DNA of 64,000 nucleotides from Pythium myriotylum (GCA_023091665.1 JALJCQ010000015.1:1178001-1242000), one strand, 5' to 3'; numbered from the stretch's first letter, positions 26,009 to 37,265 are shown. Numbers and translations are program-made. The notes: generated from the sequence alone by a model not told the origin.

Positions 26009-29000
26009 CTACGATGACGGCGGTGGGGGGCGCAGAGGGTCCCCGGTGTTGGAAGACGCAGCGGTCGCGAGCAAGGAGGAGGACCCGCTTTGTGTGTACT
26101 CGTTGGTCATCCGAGCAATCTCGCAGAGCTCAGCGAGCAGCGAGTTGACAGCGATCTCGTCCTTCTCACGAGCGGACGCGCGTTGCTTGGCCACTTGTTC
26201 CTGCTCCTCCTGCTCGTCATCCGACTGTTCGGGGCGGTCTTGTCCCCTATACTTGCGTCGATCTCGTTTGTACTGCTCTTGCTCGTGCTTGAGCCAATGC
26301 TCTTCTTCGTGTTGCTGCTGGTGTTCGCGCTGGAGTATCTCCATCTGACGCTTCTCTAACAACGACAGGCGTACTTGCATTGGTCCATCAGGCCGTGGAG
26401 GTGGAGGTGCTCGCCCTCCCTGCCTCCCAGAAAGAGGCTGGTGAGCCTTCCCCGGAGGCATTTGAGGTGGATCTGGACGACGAGAGGTTAATGCTTGTGG
26501 TGCTGGCTTGGGCAGTAAAGGCGCTTGACGTCTCTCTTGAAGAGGTTGTTCTCCCAGCAGAGACCCGGTACCACGCGGAATCAGCTCTTCATAGTGCGAC
26601 TCAAATGATTGCGGCTCATGAATTTCAGTTCCGTTTGAGTGTGGTGGGGGTACCGCCGATCGGCGGTTGCAATAAATGTCTGGTGATCTCAGGTGCAGAG
26701 ACTGTCGACCCGACACTGGTGGCAGTTCCTCGTGGAGAATCGTGACAGGTCCACGACGCGTGGGTGGCAAAGCAGCTTCAGAACTAGACGACGAGTCTCG
26801 TGATGAGGGAGGGCCGTGTGCATGCCTCCCATCCATACCATCTAGACTTCGCCGTCTGTCAGAATCAACTACCGATTCACGTTGACGGACTTGAACATGT
26901 TGATGCTGACGTCGAGCTGAAGACTGCGGCATCTCCGAGTCAGAGGTCGGTTCTCGAATATAAGAAGGTTCGTGGATGTATCGCACATCCATACTGTCGA
27001 GGCTTCGGCGTCTATCTGACTCCGCAGTTGAACCACGACGCCTATCTGAAAAAATTGGAGCAGGGGCTGGTTGACGTTTGTGAGGCTGAGGTGGCGGGGG
27101 TGGAGGAATCATTTCAGACCCCAGAACTGTCATTCGACGGTAACCTTCCCCGTTCTCACCATGGCCATCAGCTCGAGTCTTTCTCTGTGGAATCGCTTCG
27201 CTCAACCTTTCCACGTACGCATTCTGCTCAAGCTCCCGATGTCGCCACTTCTTCCGCTCTGCGTCGCTTCTTAGCAAAATCTCGCCCTGGTGCTTGTGGC
27301 TAGCATTTGTCGCACGAGAGCTGACAGCACCAGGCTGTGGTCGCGAGCGACCAACTGCAGCGATATCTCGACCTCGTCCATCATTACTACGTCTGATATT
27401 CGGAACTCGGTTTTCGTCATTGATATCATGCTTCAGATCCTCCGACACCCGCTCACTAAACGTGACGCTTGTATGTCTCATTGGGGGATGAGCGGAGGCT
27501 ACTGGTGCAGACGATGGAGGGGCAGGGACGGAACCTTGCCGTCTTCGCGGAGGCTGAGGAGGTGACGCATCGATTGCAAAGAAGACCGATTCAGTCGCTT
27601 CCGATGAAGGCGGTGGAGGTGGTGGTGGCGGTGGGATATCTCCATTGCGTGGATCTATAACGGCGATTTGTGGGCTGCGGGCGTACTCTGTTGCAGTGCG
27701 ATGCTCGAACTGCTCAAGTTCTCGAAGTACGTATTCGGTGGGATCTTCGCGATGGACTTTGTTGTAGCAAGTCTTGCAAAAGCAACGAGCAACAGAAGGT
27801 CGTCCGGGAAGCGGTGTAAAGATTTCTCTTCGGAGACTGCAGTGCGAGCAAACCCACTACGTGTCCAAAACGTCATCGTAAGTCCGAGATACGTGGAAAA
27901 TCGGCGCGCATTTTCCAGAAAAACTCACCGTGTGACAAAGTGCGCAGCGCCGCTGCAGGGAACTGCTCGGAGTGCCACAGACACCACATCGACGATCCTC
28001 GGGGTCCCATGGCCTTGCATCGGGGTCTTCTTCGGCTTTGATCGGCGGGTTCTCGCTACTCCACTGCACCGCGCGAACGAGTTTCTTTGTGAGGCTACAC
28101 TCGACGATGGCACCAAAGCCAACATAAGAGTCAACGGCGTGATTCCATGCCAAGATGCTCAGTAGGTCTCCGCCTGCGTTGAATGAAACCTGGTGGTACA
28201 CTTCCACACGCCCCCCACGCATCTGTCGGAAGAAGCTGCATGACATGATCTCGGCGCGAATAATGGTCGAGCCAGCGATGGGTGGGAAGGACGGGATCTT
28301 GAGTGAGTGCCGCAGCTCGTAGCCGATGCGTTCATCTGAACGTGAGCGGAGGGTGCCTGTCGAGCCGAGAAATACAAAGTCTCGGTCTTTGATGACGGCC
28401 GCAGACCGCATTGATCGCTTCAGCGACCACTTGACGGCGAGCGAGCGGAATGGGTTCATTGGTGACGGTCGCTCGAGCGACGCGAGCACTGCGGCATCGA
28501 CGACGCCGTCTTTGGTGTAGTACGTGCGCGTGCTCCGTTCGTCCCGCGAGCTCCAAACAGCTCCGTAGAGCACGTCCTCGAGTGTTCCTTCGATGCTTCC
28601 GACCACGAGAAGCATCGGCTCGTCCGCGTCGCTGGGGGACGCGACACTGCCGGGACGGCCGATGCGTCCTCGCGACGAGCGGCTCGTGGGGTTGGCGCCG
28701 CGGCGGCGGTAGACCTTGACGCCGTTGGCTTGCCGCGTTTGCTTCCAGAGCCCCGTGTCGATGGTGCGCTGGTCGATCTCGACGAACGCGTCGTAGCGCT
28801 CGAGGTACTGCTCGAGCAGCTTGGTCTCGATGGCGCGCAGCTGGTCGGCCTGCGCGGCCGTGAGGTTGAGCACTGGGAGTCCTCCCTGCGCGGTCGCGGG
28901 CATCCCGGCGCCGGCCGCCGACGTGGACGCTCGGCGGCGCGCTGCGCGTGGCTGCGTCGCTGTCGCCGTCGCCGTCATCGTCGCCGACGCGAGCGCGGGG

Positions 29001-29110
29001 CCGTAGTACTGCGGCCGCGGCTGCAGCGGCGGCGACGCGGGCATCACGGGCGTGGGCGAGGGCGGCGCGTAGGCGCGCAGGTCGCGCTCTCGGGGCTCGA
29101 AGCGCAGCAT
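26009..29110 (-). CDS. START domain plus FYVE-like zinc finger protein
   Basis: Two exons, 29110-27929 and 27856-26009, join in phase 0 across a 72-base intron (GTGAGT...ACACGTAG) to give about 1009 residues. A disordered N-terminus precedes a START domain (about 80-355) with LWKQTRQANGVKVYRRR, VGSIEGTLEDVLYGAVW, AAVIKDRDFVFLGSTGTLRS and SFNAGGDLLSILAWNHAV. The splice joins the halves of a FYVE-related finger: CGVCG, CALCHTWVCSHCS, CFCKTCYN. The rest is a long proline-rich, Arg/Ser-rich disordered region and a terminal coiled coil (QMEILQREHQQQHEEEHWLK). START-FYVE proteins are widespread in oomycetes; they are thought to bind lipids and phosphoinositide membranes. Without the splice the finger would be cut in half, which supports the model. 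It is divergent from NHP2, with a shared promoter of 285 bases. Confidence 0.85.
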
Positions 29111-29264
29111 CGAGCGCCGCCGTCGGGTGGCCGGTTCGCCTTTGGACGGTGCTTGAGGTCACTCTGTCGGTTCAGACACAATGGCACGAGCGCATAGCCA
29201 GGGCAGGCGCCGAGAGGGGGTACGCGAGTAACGTCAAGCGCCATTCGACAGAAGGAAACGCGAG

Positions 29265-29280
29265 CGAGAGAGAGAGAGAG
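29265..29280 (+). repeat. (GA)n microsatellite in divergent promoter
   Basis: A short GA dinucleotide run between the START-zinc finger gene and NHP2. It may be a GAGA-type element; otherwise a simple repeat. Confidence 0.6.
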
Positions 29281-29395
29281 CGTAACCCATGGAGGTGGCA
29301 CGAAGGTGGCGGAGGTTGCGCGAAGGATGGCTGGCGATTGGCTCGCCCGCGCCGATGGAGCTGCTGGCCCCGGCGGCGGCATTGAGCTCTCGACC

Positions 29396-29895
29396 ATGAG
29401 CGACACGGAGAAGAGCAGCGGCCCGTCGTACGAGGAGCGCGTCAAGCATGTGTCGGTGATCGCGCAGCCGCTGGCCAGCAAGAAGCACACCAAGCGCGTC
29501 TACAAGGTCGTGAAGAAGGCCACCAAGGTCAAGGGCATCAAGCGCGGCGTCAAGGAGGTCGTCAAGGGCATCCGCAAGGGCGACAAGGGCCTCTGCATCA
29601 TCGCCGGCGACATCTCGCCCATCGACGTCATCTCCCACATCCCCGTGCTCTGCGAGGAGAACGACATCCCGTACATCTTCACGCCGTCCAAGGTGAGCGC
29701 CTTGGATATGTTGGTAATGAGACTGGTCACGACTCACGTGCGCGGCGGCATCTTCAGGTGGATCTTGGCGCGTCCGCGCTCTCCAAGCGCCCGACTAGCT
29801 GCATACTCATCACGCCTGGCAAGGCAGGCTTCAACGTCGGCGAGGCCTTCGACGAGCTGCTCGCAGAGGTCAAGCAGATCCAGCCTGCATACTGA
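29396..29895 (+). CDS. NHP2: H/ACA snoRNP core protein NHP2 (L7Ae family)
   Basis: Two exons, 29396-29692 and 29758-29895, join in phase 0 over a 65-base GTGAGC...TTCAG intron, giving 144 residues. The protein shows the L7Ae/NHP2 fold: PLASKKHTKRVYKVVKKATK, the RNA-binding RGVKEVVKGIRKGDKGLCII segment, IAGDISPIDVISHIPVLCEE, NDIPYIFTPSK and, in exon 2, VDLGASALSKRPTSCILITP. NHP2 is part of the box H/ACA ribonucleoprotein that guides pseudouridylation of rRNA and snRNA in the nucleolus. The size equals that of the family. The acidic start (MSDTEKSSG) and the ATG at 29396 fit other NHP2 proteins. Confidence 0.93.
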
Positions 29896-30061
29896 GCGAC
29901 CCGCCTCGCGAGTCGTCTGAACAGCCTCGCGTCCACCTGCCTAGCTCGTCGGCGGGGCTGTCGTGTAGCACCATCGTTAGCTCTACCAGACTCTCCTCCC
30001 ATTCTCGTTCACTGTATTATCTAAAGCACCATTTAGAAACCACGGGGTACCGTTCGATTGA

Positions 30062-33000
30062 TTACTTTGGGGTGAAAACATCGCCAAACACAACCTCAGC
30101 GACTGTTTCCCAGTCCATGACGCGAAGCGTCTGCGGGAAAAAATGGAAAAGGCTCTTGATGGAGCGGCTAGGGTGGAGCAGCGTAAGTCGGAGAAAGCGC
30201 TCGCGTAGCAGGCGGTTCGTTGACGCTGCATCTAGTTTTCGAGCAGTCATTTCCTGGCGAAGGTACTCCTGCCAGTAGGGGGTCTCCATGGCTTCACGCC
30301 ATAACTCAAAGTCACCGTGCTGGCGAATTCAGAACAGAAAACTACTTAGCGACCAGATCTCATCCTCACATCAGGGACCCGACGTACCAGTGCCGAGAAG
30401 AAAATTGCGACAAGGTCGTACAGTGGATCCCCAGTCTTGGCGTCTGCGAAGTCGATGACTTGCATCGGCGTCCACTCGCGGTCACCGTAGAACTTGCCAA
30501 GTCGTGCAGCCTGCAAACCGCGTAGCTGTTCTGGACTGGCTAAATACTCGTTCACCTCGTCGCCCTCGTCGTCGCTGTCGCTATCACTGTCGCTGTCACT
30601 AAAAGAGTCGACTGCTTCTTGTCGACGATCATCGCTTTCCACGGCCTTGAGAAGTGAGAGGCGAGGGCCAAGCGGAACACCAAGATCTTTCAGATGAGTC
30701 TCCGTAAGGTGTTTGAGGGTCTCGAATGTTAGCTCTTCCTGTTCAACGAGAAGTTGAGCGTACTTCCCGCAGCCGATATTCTCGAGCCACACAATGAGAT
30801 CTTGCTGCGACTTCGGGGATTTCGTAACCTGAATTGATGCGGATTCCGCCCCAAGAACGTTTTCATCCGTCAGGTCACCGTGAAGAAGCACCGGCTTCTC
30901 ACGGAAGCTCGAGCCTTGGGCCGGCAGCATCTCAGTCGCAATTGCTGTGTCATCCACAGCCGGCAAAAACTGTTCGAGCAGGTTCATTAGCTGTGGAGGG
31001 ATCGCGTCTTCCTTGAGATGAACTAAACATTAAACGGTTGGTCAGTACCACATGGTTGTCGTGGAATATTCCGGTTCACTTACAGGCAAGTGCGCGCTTA
31101 CGGCGACTAAGGAGGTAGTATTCATACCACGCCCACGATGACTTTGAATGACCCAGCAGGCCAACAAGATTCGGATCGACTGTTACACCGTGAAATGCCG
31201 GCAAAAATGCCGTGTTGATCCAAGCAGCAAGTCTCTTCCAACTTGCTTTGGAGGCCCCACCATGCTGTCTAACCAACTTAGAGATTCCTGTAAGTCCGTG
31301 TTTGTAGTCGATGATCGTGTACGGCCATCTCCACATGAGGCCGTCGCCGTCTTCGTCATCCACCTCACTAACGTCCAACAGGTGTGAGGCGAAATGCATC
31401 TTTGGTACTAAAGCCGACAGCTCCTCCGACTTGGCCATCATGTCGTAGGTCGATTTCTCAATTCGATAACACTCTTCCATTGCGAACCGAAGGGACATCC
31501 GCTTCTTCAGTTGGTGAGGAGAAACAATGAGAGTCTTCCTTTTCTTTCCAGCAGGCTCGCCGCCGTCTTCATCCTCAAATGGTGGCGCAAGGTACGTGGA
31601 GAAATCGAACTCACCCCACTCTTGGTTGAACTCACTGTAGAACTTGACGAGCAACTCGTTTCCGATGGCAAGGGTCGGGTTTGCGCGCGCCGTGAGGTTT
31701 TTCAGCGGTGCTCGCTGACGAAGCTGCTCGTAGTTAAGCTTGTGCCTTTTCAATACCTTTTTCACGAGAGACTTCCACGTTTGAGTGTTTCGGAATGATG
31801 CAATATACATGTCAGAGTTGCAGTAACCGTGGATACGAGGAATTTGTAACAATCTGCAAAGATCAAAAATTTCAGATCGATCAGTCTCCTTGATTGCATA
31901 CTGGAAAACTTGAAGGGCTTCGTCTTGTCTATCGTCCAGCAGGTCTTTGACGAAGGCTACGACGTTGTGGGAATCTACGAAGTTTTGGGTCACCGCGATT
32001 GTCTCGTCGATATTGAGCACGAGATGCCACCATCCACTAGGAACGTAGATCACATCGCCTTCTTCTTGGATCACTTCGTACGGTCGCTGGTGTGGCAACA
32101 GGGTTGGGTAGACGTGCAGGTACCAGTACAGAGAGGTCATGTTAAGAGCAGTCTCCCGTCCGTTCCCGTTCTTGCCCACCGATATCCCTGGTGGGGGTGA
32201 GCCTGGCGGGTATATCGCCCAACGTTTTCGACCTCGGACAAGCGCATTCCAAGCAGATGTGCGGGCTGGATCTGTGTGCCACGGCGCACCAGAGCGCTCC
32301 GGTCCCATGACTGTCCAGCGAAAGTCTGGCCGAATCGCCTTCGGAACCTTAGCCTTCTTCTCCTCAGGCATCTTGTCGTGAGACGTTGCAACAAGCTTCA
32401 AGAAGTCTTCTTTGAAGATTTTAAGGTGCGAGACATCGTAGTCCTGCAGCATCTCTGGCATTTTCTCACCAAACCGCGGGTCGAAAATGTACAGTGGTGT
32501 CTCGTCGTGCTGCTGCTGAAGATACCTGGAGTAATTTGCGAAAGTCATTTGCGTATCCTTTTCACTAGTCGTGTCAAGGTTGTGGGTCAGACGGTGATGG
32601 TGTTTAGCAGCGTCTGCGAAACGAGTAGCAAGTTTCTCAAACGACCACTCCGTCAATGCAGGCCACTTGGAAATGGCGTTTCTGATGATGAACGGAACGC
32701 AAGCAAATTGCCTACCAGTACACGGCTAATTAGAACGAATTGAGGTAAAGGCCAGCAAGCTTGCAAAGTACGGACTCGAAAAAATCTTGGTATGTGATCT
32801 CACTAATGTCGAAAAGACGGACGCTGCGCGCGTATGGATCGTTGTCTGGAGAAGGCGGGACGAATTCTTTAAGGCTCATGTGGCTACGGCACCAGCGCCG
32901 GTAGAGAAAGTCTGAGCCGAAGTTTCGAACTGCTAAGGAGGGTGCGCTTTCTGACATCGCCTTCGGTACGAGCTCTGGCTTTGGGAAGAACGTTGTGAGC

Positions 33001-33277
33001 CGCCACGATTGGTGAAACGTGAAATCGCCACCGTGAAGCCGTAGACAGTGGAGCATCCAGAGCGGCTCTTCACGCGAGAACACATAAAACACTGCATTCG
33101 TTCGGCACCAACGGTCAGATTAGAGTCGAGCTAGTCGCGCGAGATGCTCAACGCACCGGAATTGACATGGGCGAGCGTGAGCAAGTCCTCGGGAGCGCAA
33201 AAGAGAGAGAAGTAGGCGAGCAGCTCGTCGTGGAGCGACTCGAAGGCGCTGCCGACGAGCGCTGGCTGCCTGAACAT
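30062..33277 (-). CDS. F-box / JmjC / aminoglycoside-phosphotransferase-like protein with nested SAM domain
   Basis: Five exons (33277-33157, 33091-32776, 32711-31084, 31022-30388, 30319-30062) join in frame to about 985 residues. An F-box-like start (HDELLAYFSLFCAPEDLLTL) runs into FYVFSREEPLWMLHC. The JmjC domain (about 150-440) has the iron ligands WHTDPARTSAWN and GWWHLVLNID and the 2-oxoglutarate lysine region RGRKRWAIYPPG. Then follows an APH/choline-kinase-like domain with a substrate loop HGDLTDENVL and the metal loop VIDFADAKTGDPLYDL. Between these two loops sit a SAM domain (VWLENIGCGKYAQLLVEQEE) and an acidic Ser-Asp run. F-box/JmjC/APH architecture is known from plants (Arabidopsis At1g78280); the SAM insertion was not expected. 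All four introns have GT-AG ends and join in phase, though the second donor (GTCCGT) is weak. The catalytic residues look intact. Confidence 0.85.
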
Positions 33278-33840
33278 CTTGGCTCGTGTGATGCTGGAGG
33301 GGACGAGCGGGGGGAAGAAGGGAGTGCGGCAGCGACCTCCACAGGAGCGTGTCGCACTCCAATTGCGCGGCGTCGCTGACACACGAGCGGCGAACCCTAG
33401 GGTGATCTCTGATTATCAGTACGAGGTGATATTCATATGACGATTCCACAAAAAGGTGATAGAGTACAATCTGTTACAAAATGCGGTGATCTGCTCGAGA
33501 GGGAGATCATCACTCGTGCGCTGTTCCACGATGCTTTGCAGGGTTGTTGAGCCCCTCGGTTCAGTGGCGCTGCCCGCAGCTGCAGCGGAGACCGAACTGT
33601 CGCTCTCTGTCGGCGCATGGGCACTTTCTGACTGGCCCGTTCACTCGAACCACACTGAGCCGGTCGCGATTCCCATCACGCCGAGTCCGACACTCTCCGC
33701 GGCAGCTCCGTCGAGCATCCACCTGCTCGCTCGCGTGAAGCCTTTCTCAAGCGCGACCGCCGTTGCGCGACGTGACGGCAGCCCTCCCCGGTGCCACTCT
33801 TGCTCTCTCTTGAAATTGTGATTCAGTTGGGAGGGGACTG
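33278..33840. other. divergent intergenic region
   Basis: Promoters of the F-box/JmjC gene (minus) and of the next bZIP gene (plus). Overlapping ORFs are of shadow quality only. Confidence 0.45.
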
Positions 33841-35391
33841 ATGGATCCGACCACGCGGTCGGGACCGTTGGCACCATCGTTCAGCAACGACTACTTGCCG
33901 CAGGTCAAGCAGGAACACCAACCGCAGCAGAGCGAGACGGATACCGATTCGATGGCGTCGTCGCCGGTCTCGGACTCGGACAAGCTCTCGTTTCCCGCGG
34001 CCGCGGCAATGCTGATGGCTCCACAGCCCATCGATGACGACCTGTTCTTCGACTTCGCCATGGGCGAAGACGGGTCTTCAGAAGACTGTGAGAGCGTCAA
34101 GGTTGAGAACCCCACCTCAACTAACCCAAGCGGGAGAAGAGCCATGACACCCGAAGAGAGACGCAAACGGCGAAACGAGAAAGAACGACTGCGAGTCCAA
34201 GGTGTCAAAGAACGCATTGAGAAGCTACGCCACGATATGGAGGCCCTGCAGGAGCGACACAACGAAATGAAGAAACAACTCGAGCAGCGACTTATCCTAA
34301 GGTCTGGCAACAGTGATGACATTCAAGCACTGATGGCTAGTTACTTGTCCCAACCCGGTGCAACATTAGACGAACATGAGGCAGAACTTCGCCGCCGATA
34401 CATTGTACTCGTTCGGGAAACCGAGCAGCTTCAGTTCCTTAAACGCGCCTTAGAAGACCAATTGCGTCCGCGATTGCTGGACGCTAACACGTTGAAGACT
34501 ATGCTAGCAGAGGAAGGTTCGCTAGCGCTCAGGCCGATCGAGGGACCGACTGAGCCACGTGACAATACTACCGCCAGAGAAGTCATCGTCTCAAAAGCAG
34601 TTGAGGGTGAGACGCCAATCCGAATGGATCCCATCTCAATCTATGAGACTTGGCTCAATGAAGAACCAGTAACTGCAGAGGAGGCCAGAGAACTAGTCGA
34701 GGAGACTTGCCGCGAAATGATGCAGGGTCTTGCTCGTACCGACTGGGTCGAAGGCTTCGAGGGTTTTGGGTGGCGTGGCAGTAGGCGTCTTGACCTCGAC
34801 AGTTCCATACTCCAGTTCAGACTTTCACAAGTCTTCAAGTCAGTCAGTGCGAATCAACTTGTGCAGAAAACGTGGACGATGCTAACAAATCTGGAGGATT
34901 ATCGCCGAATTCAACCGCAGACGCAAGTGTTGAGAATACTTCAGCGCGTAAACGACGAGTGCTGGGTCGTTGGGCTAGGAGTTGGTGCTGACCGCCTTCG
35001 TCATGGCCCTGTACTTGTGGCGAGGGCTGTCATCCACGGTGGGTACCTGATCACATTTCGCTCCCTACCGCTCGTCCGGAAAGACAGAGCTGGTGACGAA
35101 TATGTGCGGCGGAGATTTGTGGAACGTGAGGGAGGTGGTCTACTGGTCCGTATTTTCTCGTGGTACAACTTCCAGGAGCGCCCGAACGCTTCCGGAGGCG
35201 TCGACTGTGAGGTGATCTTCGGCGGAACAGGTCGAAACGGCGACACTCATTACCTCAAGCAGCTCCAACTTGAGGTTGTGGCGGGCATCACGCGCTGGCA
35301 GTCTGCTGTCGGCTTCTCCAACTTCATGTTCTCGCCGATGCTCGAAGGTGCGCAGGCCCAACTCAACCAACATGGGGATGGCGCGGGATGA
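33841..35391 (+). CDS. bZIP/START-like transcription factor candidate, intronless
   Basis: A 516-residue intronless protein. The acidic, disordered N-terminus holds two sumoylation-like sites (QVKQE near 21-25, SVKVE near 86-90). The basic region and zipper lie at about 105-150 (ERRKRRNEKERLRVQGVKER, then IEKLRHDMEALQERHNEM). Asn is kept at the key position, but the Ser/Cys and Arg positions are Val and Gln. A second coil is at about 185-215. The START-like domain (about 275-500) has EGFEGFGWRGSRRLDLD, LQFRLSQVFK, QKTWTMLTNLEDY, ILQRVNDECWVVG, VRIFSWYNFQ, VIFGGTGRNGD and a final AGITRWQSAVGFSNFMF helix, where the usual RWE is RWQ. No intron interrupts the basic-zipper border, unlike several relatives. 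Confidence 0.83.
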   Translation: MDPTTRSGPLAPSFSNDYLPQVKQEHQPQQSETDTDSMASSPVSDSDKLSFPAAAAMLMAPQPIDDDLFFDFAMGEDGSSEDCESVKVENPTSTNPSGRRAMTPEERRKRRNEKERLRVQGVKERIEKLRHDMEALQERHNEMKKQLEQRLILRSGNSDDIQALMASYLSQPGATLDEHEAELRRRYIVLVRETEQLQFLKRALEDQLRPRLLDANTLKTMLAEEGSLALRPIEGPTEPRDNTTAREVIVSKAVEGETPIRMDPISIYETWLNEEPVTAEEARELVEETCREMMQGLARTDWVEGFEGFGWRGSRRLDLDSSILQFRLSQVFKSVSANQLVQKTWTMLTNLEDYRRIQPQTQVLRILQRVNDECWVVGLGVGADRLRHGPVLVARAVIHGGYLITFRSLPLVRKDRAGDEYVRRRFVEREGGGLLVRIFSWYNFQERPNASGGVDCEVIFGGTGRNGDTHYLKQLQLEVVAGITRWQSAVGFSNFMFSPMLEGAQAQLNQHGDGAG

Positions 35392-35705
35392 TAGTTGGAA
35401 GAGAGAGATGTCCATTACGTGATGTTGCTTCTACGAGTTCGCACACCGATCAGCATGTGTGACCTCCGGTCTAAAATCGTCTGAGTGGCGCGATCTCTTC
35501 GGTAGCTACGTCTACTCTAGGTCTCGTGTGCGCTTCATTCGTGGCTTGAATAGCTGCCGACCGAATACCAACCCAACCGATAGGTACATCGCTTCGCTCG
35601 TTTCTGTAGTGATCTGTGTCTCGTGCAATCCGGGAGTTCACCCAGGAGAATATACGTAGTGTTGACAAACAATTCTATTACGCGGTCACACCACTACAAG
35701 GCGCG
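35392..35705. other. intergenic, convergent
   Basis: 3' ends of two convergent genes; no feature recognised. Confidence 0.5.
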
Positions 35706-35999
35706 CTAATTGGCAGCGAGCACGGCGAGGGCAGCAGCCGAGAGCGGTAGAGCGATCGAGAAGACACCGGCAGAGGCAGCCGCCGAGGTCGGCGACGGCG
35801 ACGGCGACGGCACGGCTGAGGTCGCTGGCGTGGTCGAGTTGGTCACCGCGTGACCACTTCCGCCGTGCTCGTCGTGCCCGGCAGAGCCAGCAGTGGACGC
35901 AGCCGAGGATCCGCTGGCATGGTCGTGACCCTCGTGGGCGAGCACAGCCGTGGAAGTGGAGATGGCGACGAGGGCAACGAGGGCGAGACGGAGAGCCAT
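35706..35999 (-). CDS. small secreted His-rich protein with GPI-type tail
   Basis: A 97-residue protein with a clear signal peptide (MALRLALVALVAISTSTAVL, then A). The mature part starts HEGHDHASGSS and contains GHDEHGGSGHAV, giving seven histidines in about 30 residues. A Pro/Ser/Thr linker with one N-glycosylation site (NST) follows, then a hydrophobic C-terminus (AGVFSIALPLSAAALAVLAA) typical of a GPI signal. Nothing like a folded domain is present. It resembles short arabinogalactan-like wall proteins; the His clusters could bind copper or zinc, which is inference. The ATG at 35999 is the one that starts the signal peptide. A good initiator-like element lies 33-46 bases upstream. Confidence 0.75.
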   Translation of the reverse strand: MALRLALVALVAISTSTAVLAHEGHDHASGSSAASTAGSAGHDEHGGSGHAVTNSTTPATSAVPSPSPSPTSAAASAGVFSIALPLSAAALAVLAAN

Positions 36000-36031
36000 G
36001 CTGCAGGGGTGTAGGTTGGCGACTTGGAAGC

Positions 36032-36045
36032 AGATTGTGAAGTGA
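36032..36045 (-). promoter_or_regulatory. oomycete initiator-like element of the His-rich gene
   Basis: The minus strand reads TCACTTCACAATCT, matching the core of the oomycete initiator (TCATTYYNCAWTTT) with two changes (C for T after TCA, and C near the end), shortly upstream of the ATG. Confidence 0.55.
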
Positions 36046-36827
36046 CTCTCGAGCAATTAGGCGAGCCCAGCAGAACTGGAGCCCATCCAGAGGCCCCAGG
36101 TGGGCCTCCAGACACTCAGGAAGGAGCCAGCGTTGGAAGCAGCTCACTTGAACATGTCAACAATTGCGACGCTGAGATGGGTAAGTCCAAAACAGGACTG
36201 GAAGTTGAGTAGAGAGAGTGGAAGGCGGTATCTACGTCATCGTCAATGCATATTCACTCATACACAAACAAACCTTCTTTTGGAGTTGTCAACAATACAC
36301 TCCCCGACATGTGGTGGCCGATCGCACAACACAGGGCGATCTCCACTGGATTCAACACTGAGGAGGTCTTCACCTATCTCCAGCCTCACTCCATACAGGT
36401 CACCCAGTTGTTTGTTGCCTTCTTCACCTTCTCAGTCTCAGATGGAGCAAGGCCGAGCTCGTTTCGACGACCCGCGTCTCTCCGATTCGAAGACGGACTG
36501 AGTTTTGATAGTCTTCTTTGGACGAATAACATGCAGGAACTGGCAATGGCTACATGATGCTGACGATCTTGTCTGGTGCGTCGCGGAGCGGACTCCGCAG
36601 CATTTTCAACGAAGGACTCAACAGCTTCACGGGAAGCTTTGCCCCGGACTAAACTCACCTGGAGGCACTGACCAGTTTTCGCTTTTCCGTATCCTGTGGC
36701 CGAACAACTAATTGGACTAAACTTTTGCGGTAGTCAGTCGACTGAGCAAGTTGGCATGGCACGGAGAGCATGAAAAACGACAGGACTTTTTGAAGTTGTC
36801 TTATATTGGTGGTGTTTCGGAGTGTTC
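36046..36827. other. intergenic
   Basis: Nothing coding recognised; a plus-strand frame at 36246-36557 lacks protein character. It contains the 3' end of the next secreted-protein gene. Confidence 0.45.
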
Positions 36828-37265
36828 TTACAGCATAGTGAACCCGACAGTAGCGACGACCGAGAGCGACACCACCGCGAAAGTGGCGACCGAGGTCGAG
36901 CCAGCTGAAGTCTGGGACGGAGTGGGAGTCGTCGAGTTCTTGACGGCGCCCACGGCTCCAGAAGTCAACGAGCCGGCCTTGTCAACGGCGTCACCGATAG
37001 TCGACCCCGCATCCTTTCCGGCATTGATCAAATCATCGGACGAAACGTTCTTCAGCTTGTTGACCAAATCACCCGCGACGCTGCCAGCCGCGTCGAGGGC
37101 ATCCTTGGTGGCGTCTCCCGTCGCGTTGGCCGCGTTCTTGATTGCGTCCGAAACGGCCGAGGAGTTCGCGGCCGTGTTGGCAGCATCCGAGACCACATCG
37201 GCGTTGATAGTCGACGCGAGCGAGGCGGCGGCGAGGAGGGCGATGGAGACGAAGACGCGGGCCAT
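36828..37265 (-). CDS. small secreted Ala-rich protein with GPI-type tail
   Basis: A 145-residue protein. The signal peptide (MARVFVSIALLAAASLASTI, then NA) is followed by an amphipathic helical repeat region rich in Ala, Asp, Asn and Lys (VVSDAANTAANSSAVSDAIK; ATGDATKDALDAAGSVAGDL; AGKDAGSTIGDAVDKAGS). The heptad-like repeats resemble LEA-type or apolipoprotein-type helices. A Thr/Ser/Pro linker with sequons (NST) leads to a hydrophobic C-terminus (VATFAVVSLSVVATVGFTML) that fits a GPI signal. The function is unknown; a cell-surface or cell-wall protein is likely. Its strong initiator-like element and its position next to another GPI-type secreted gene on the same strand suggest a small surface-protein locus. 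Confidence 0.75.
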   Translation of the reverse strand: MARVFVSIALLAAASLASTINADVVSDAANTAANSSAVSDAIKNAANATGDATKDALDAAGSVAGDLVNKLKNVSSDDLINAGKDAGSTIGDAVDKAGSLTSGAVGAVKNSTTPTPSQTSAGSTSVATFAVVSLSVVATVGFTML

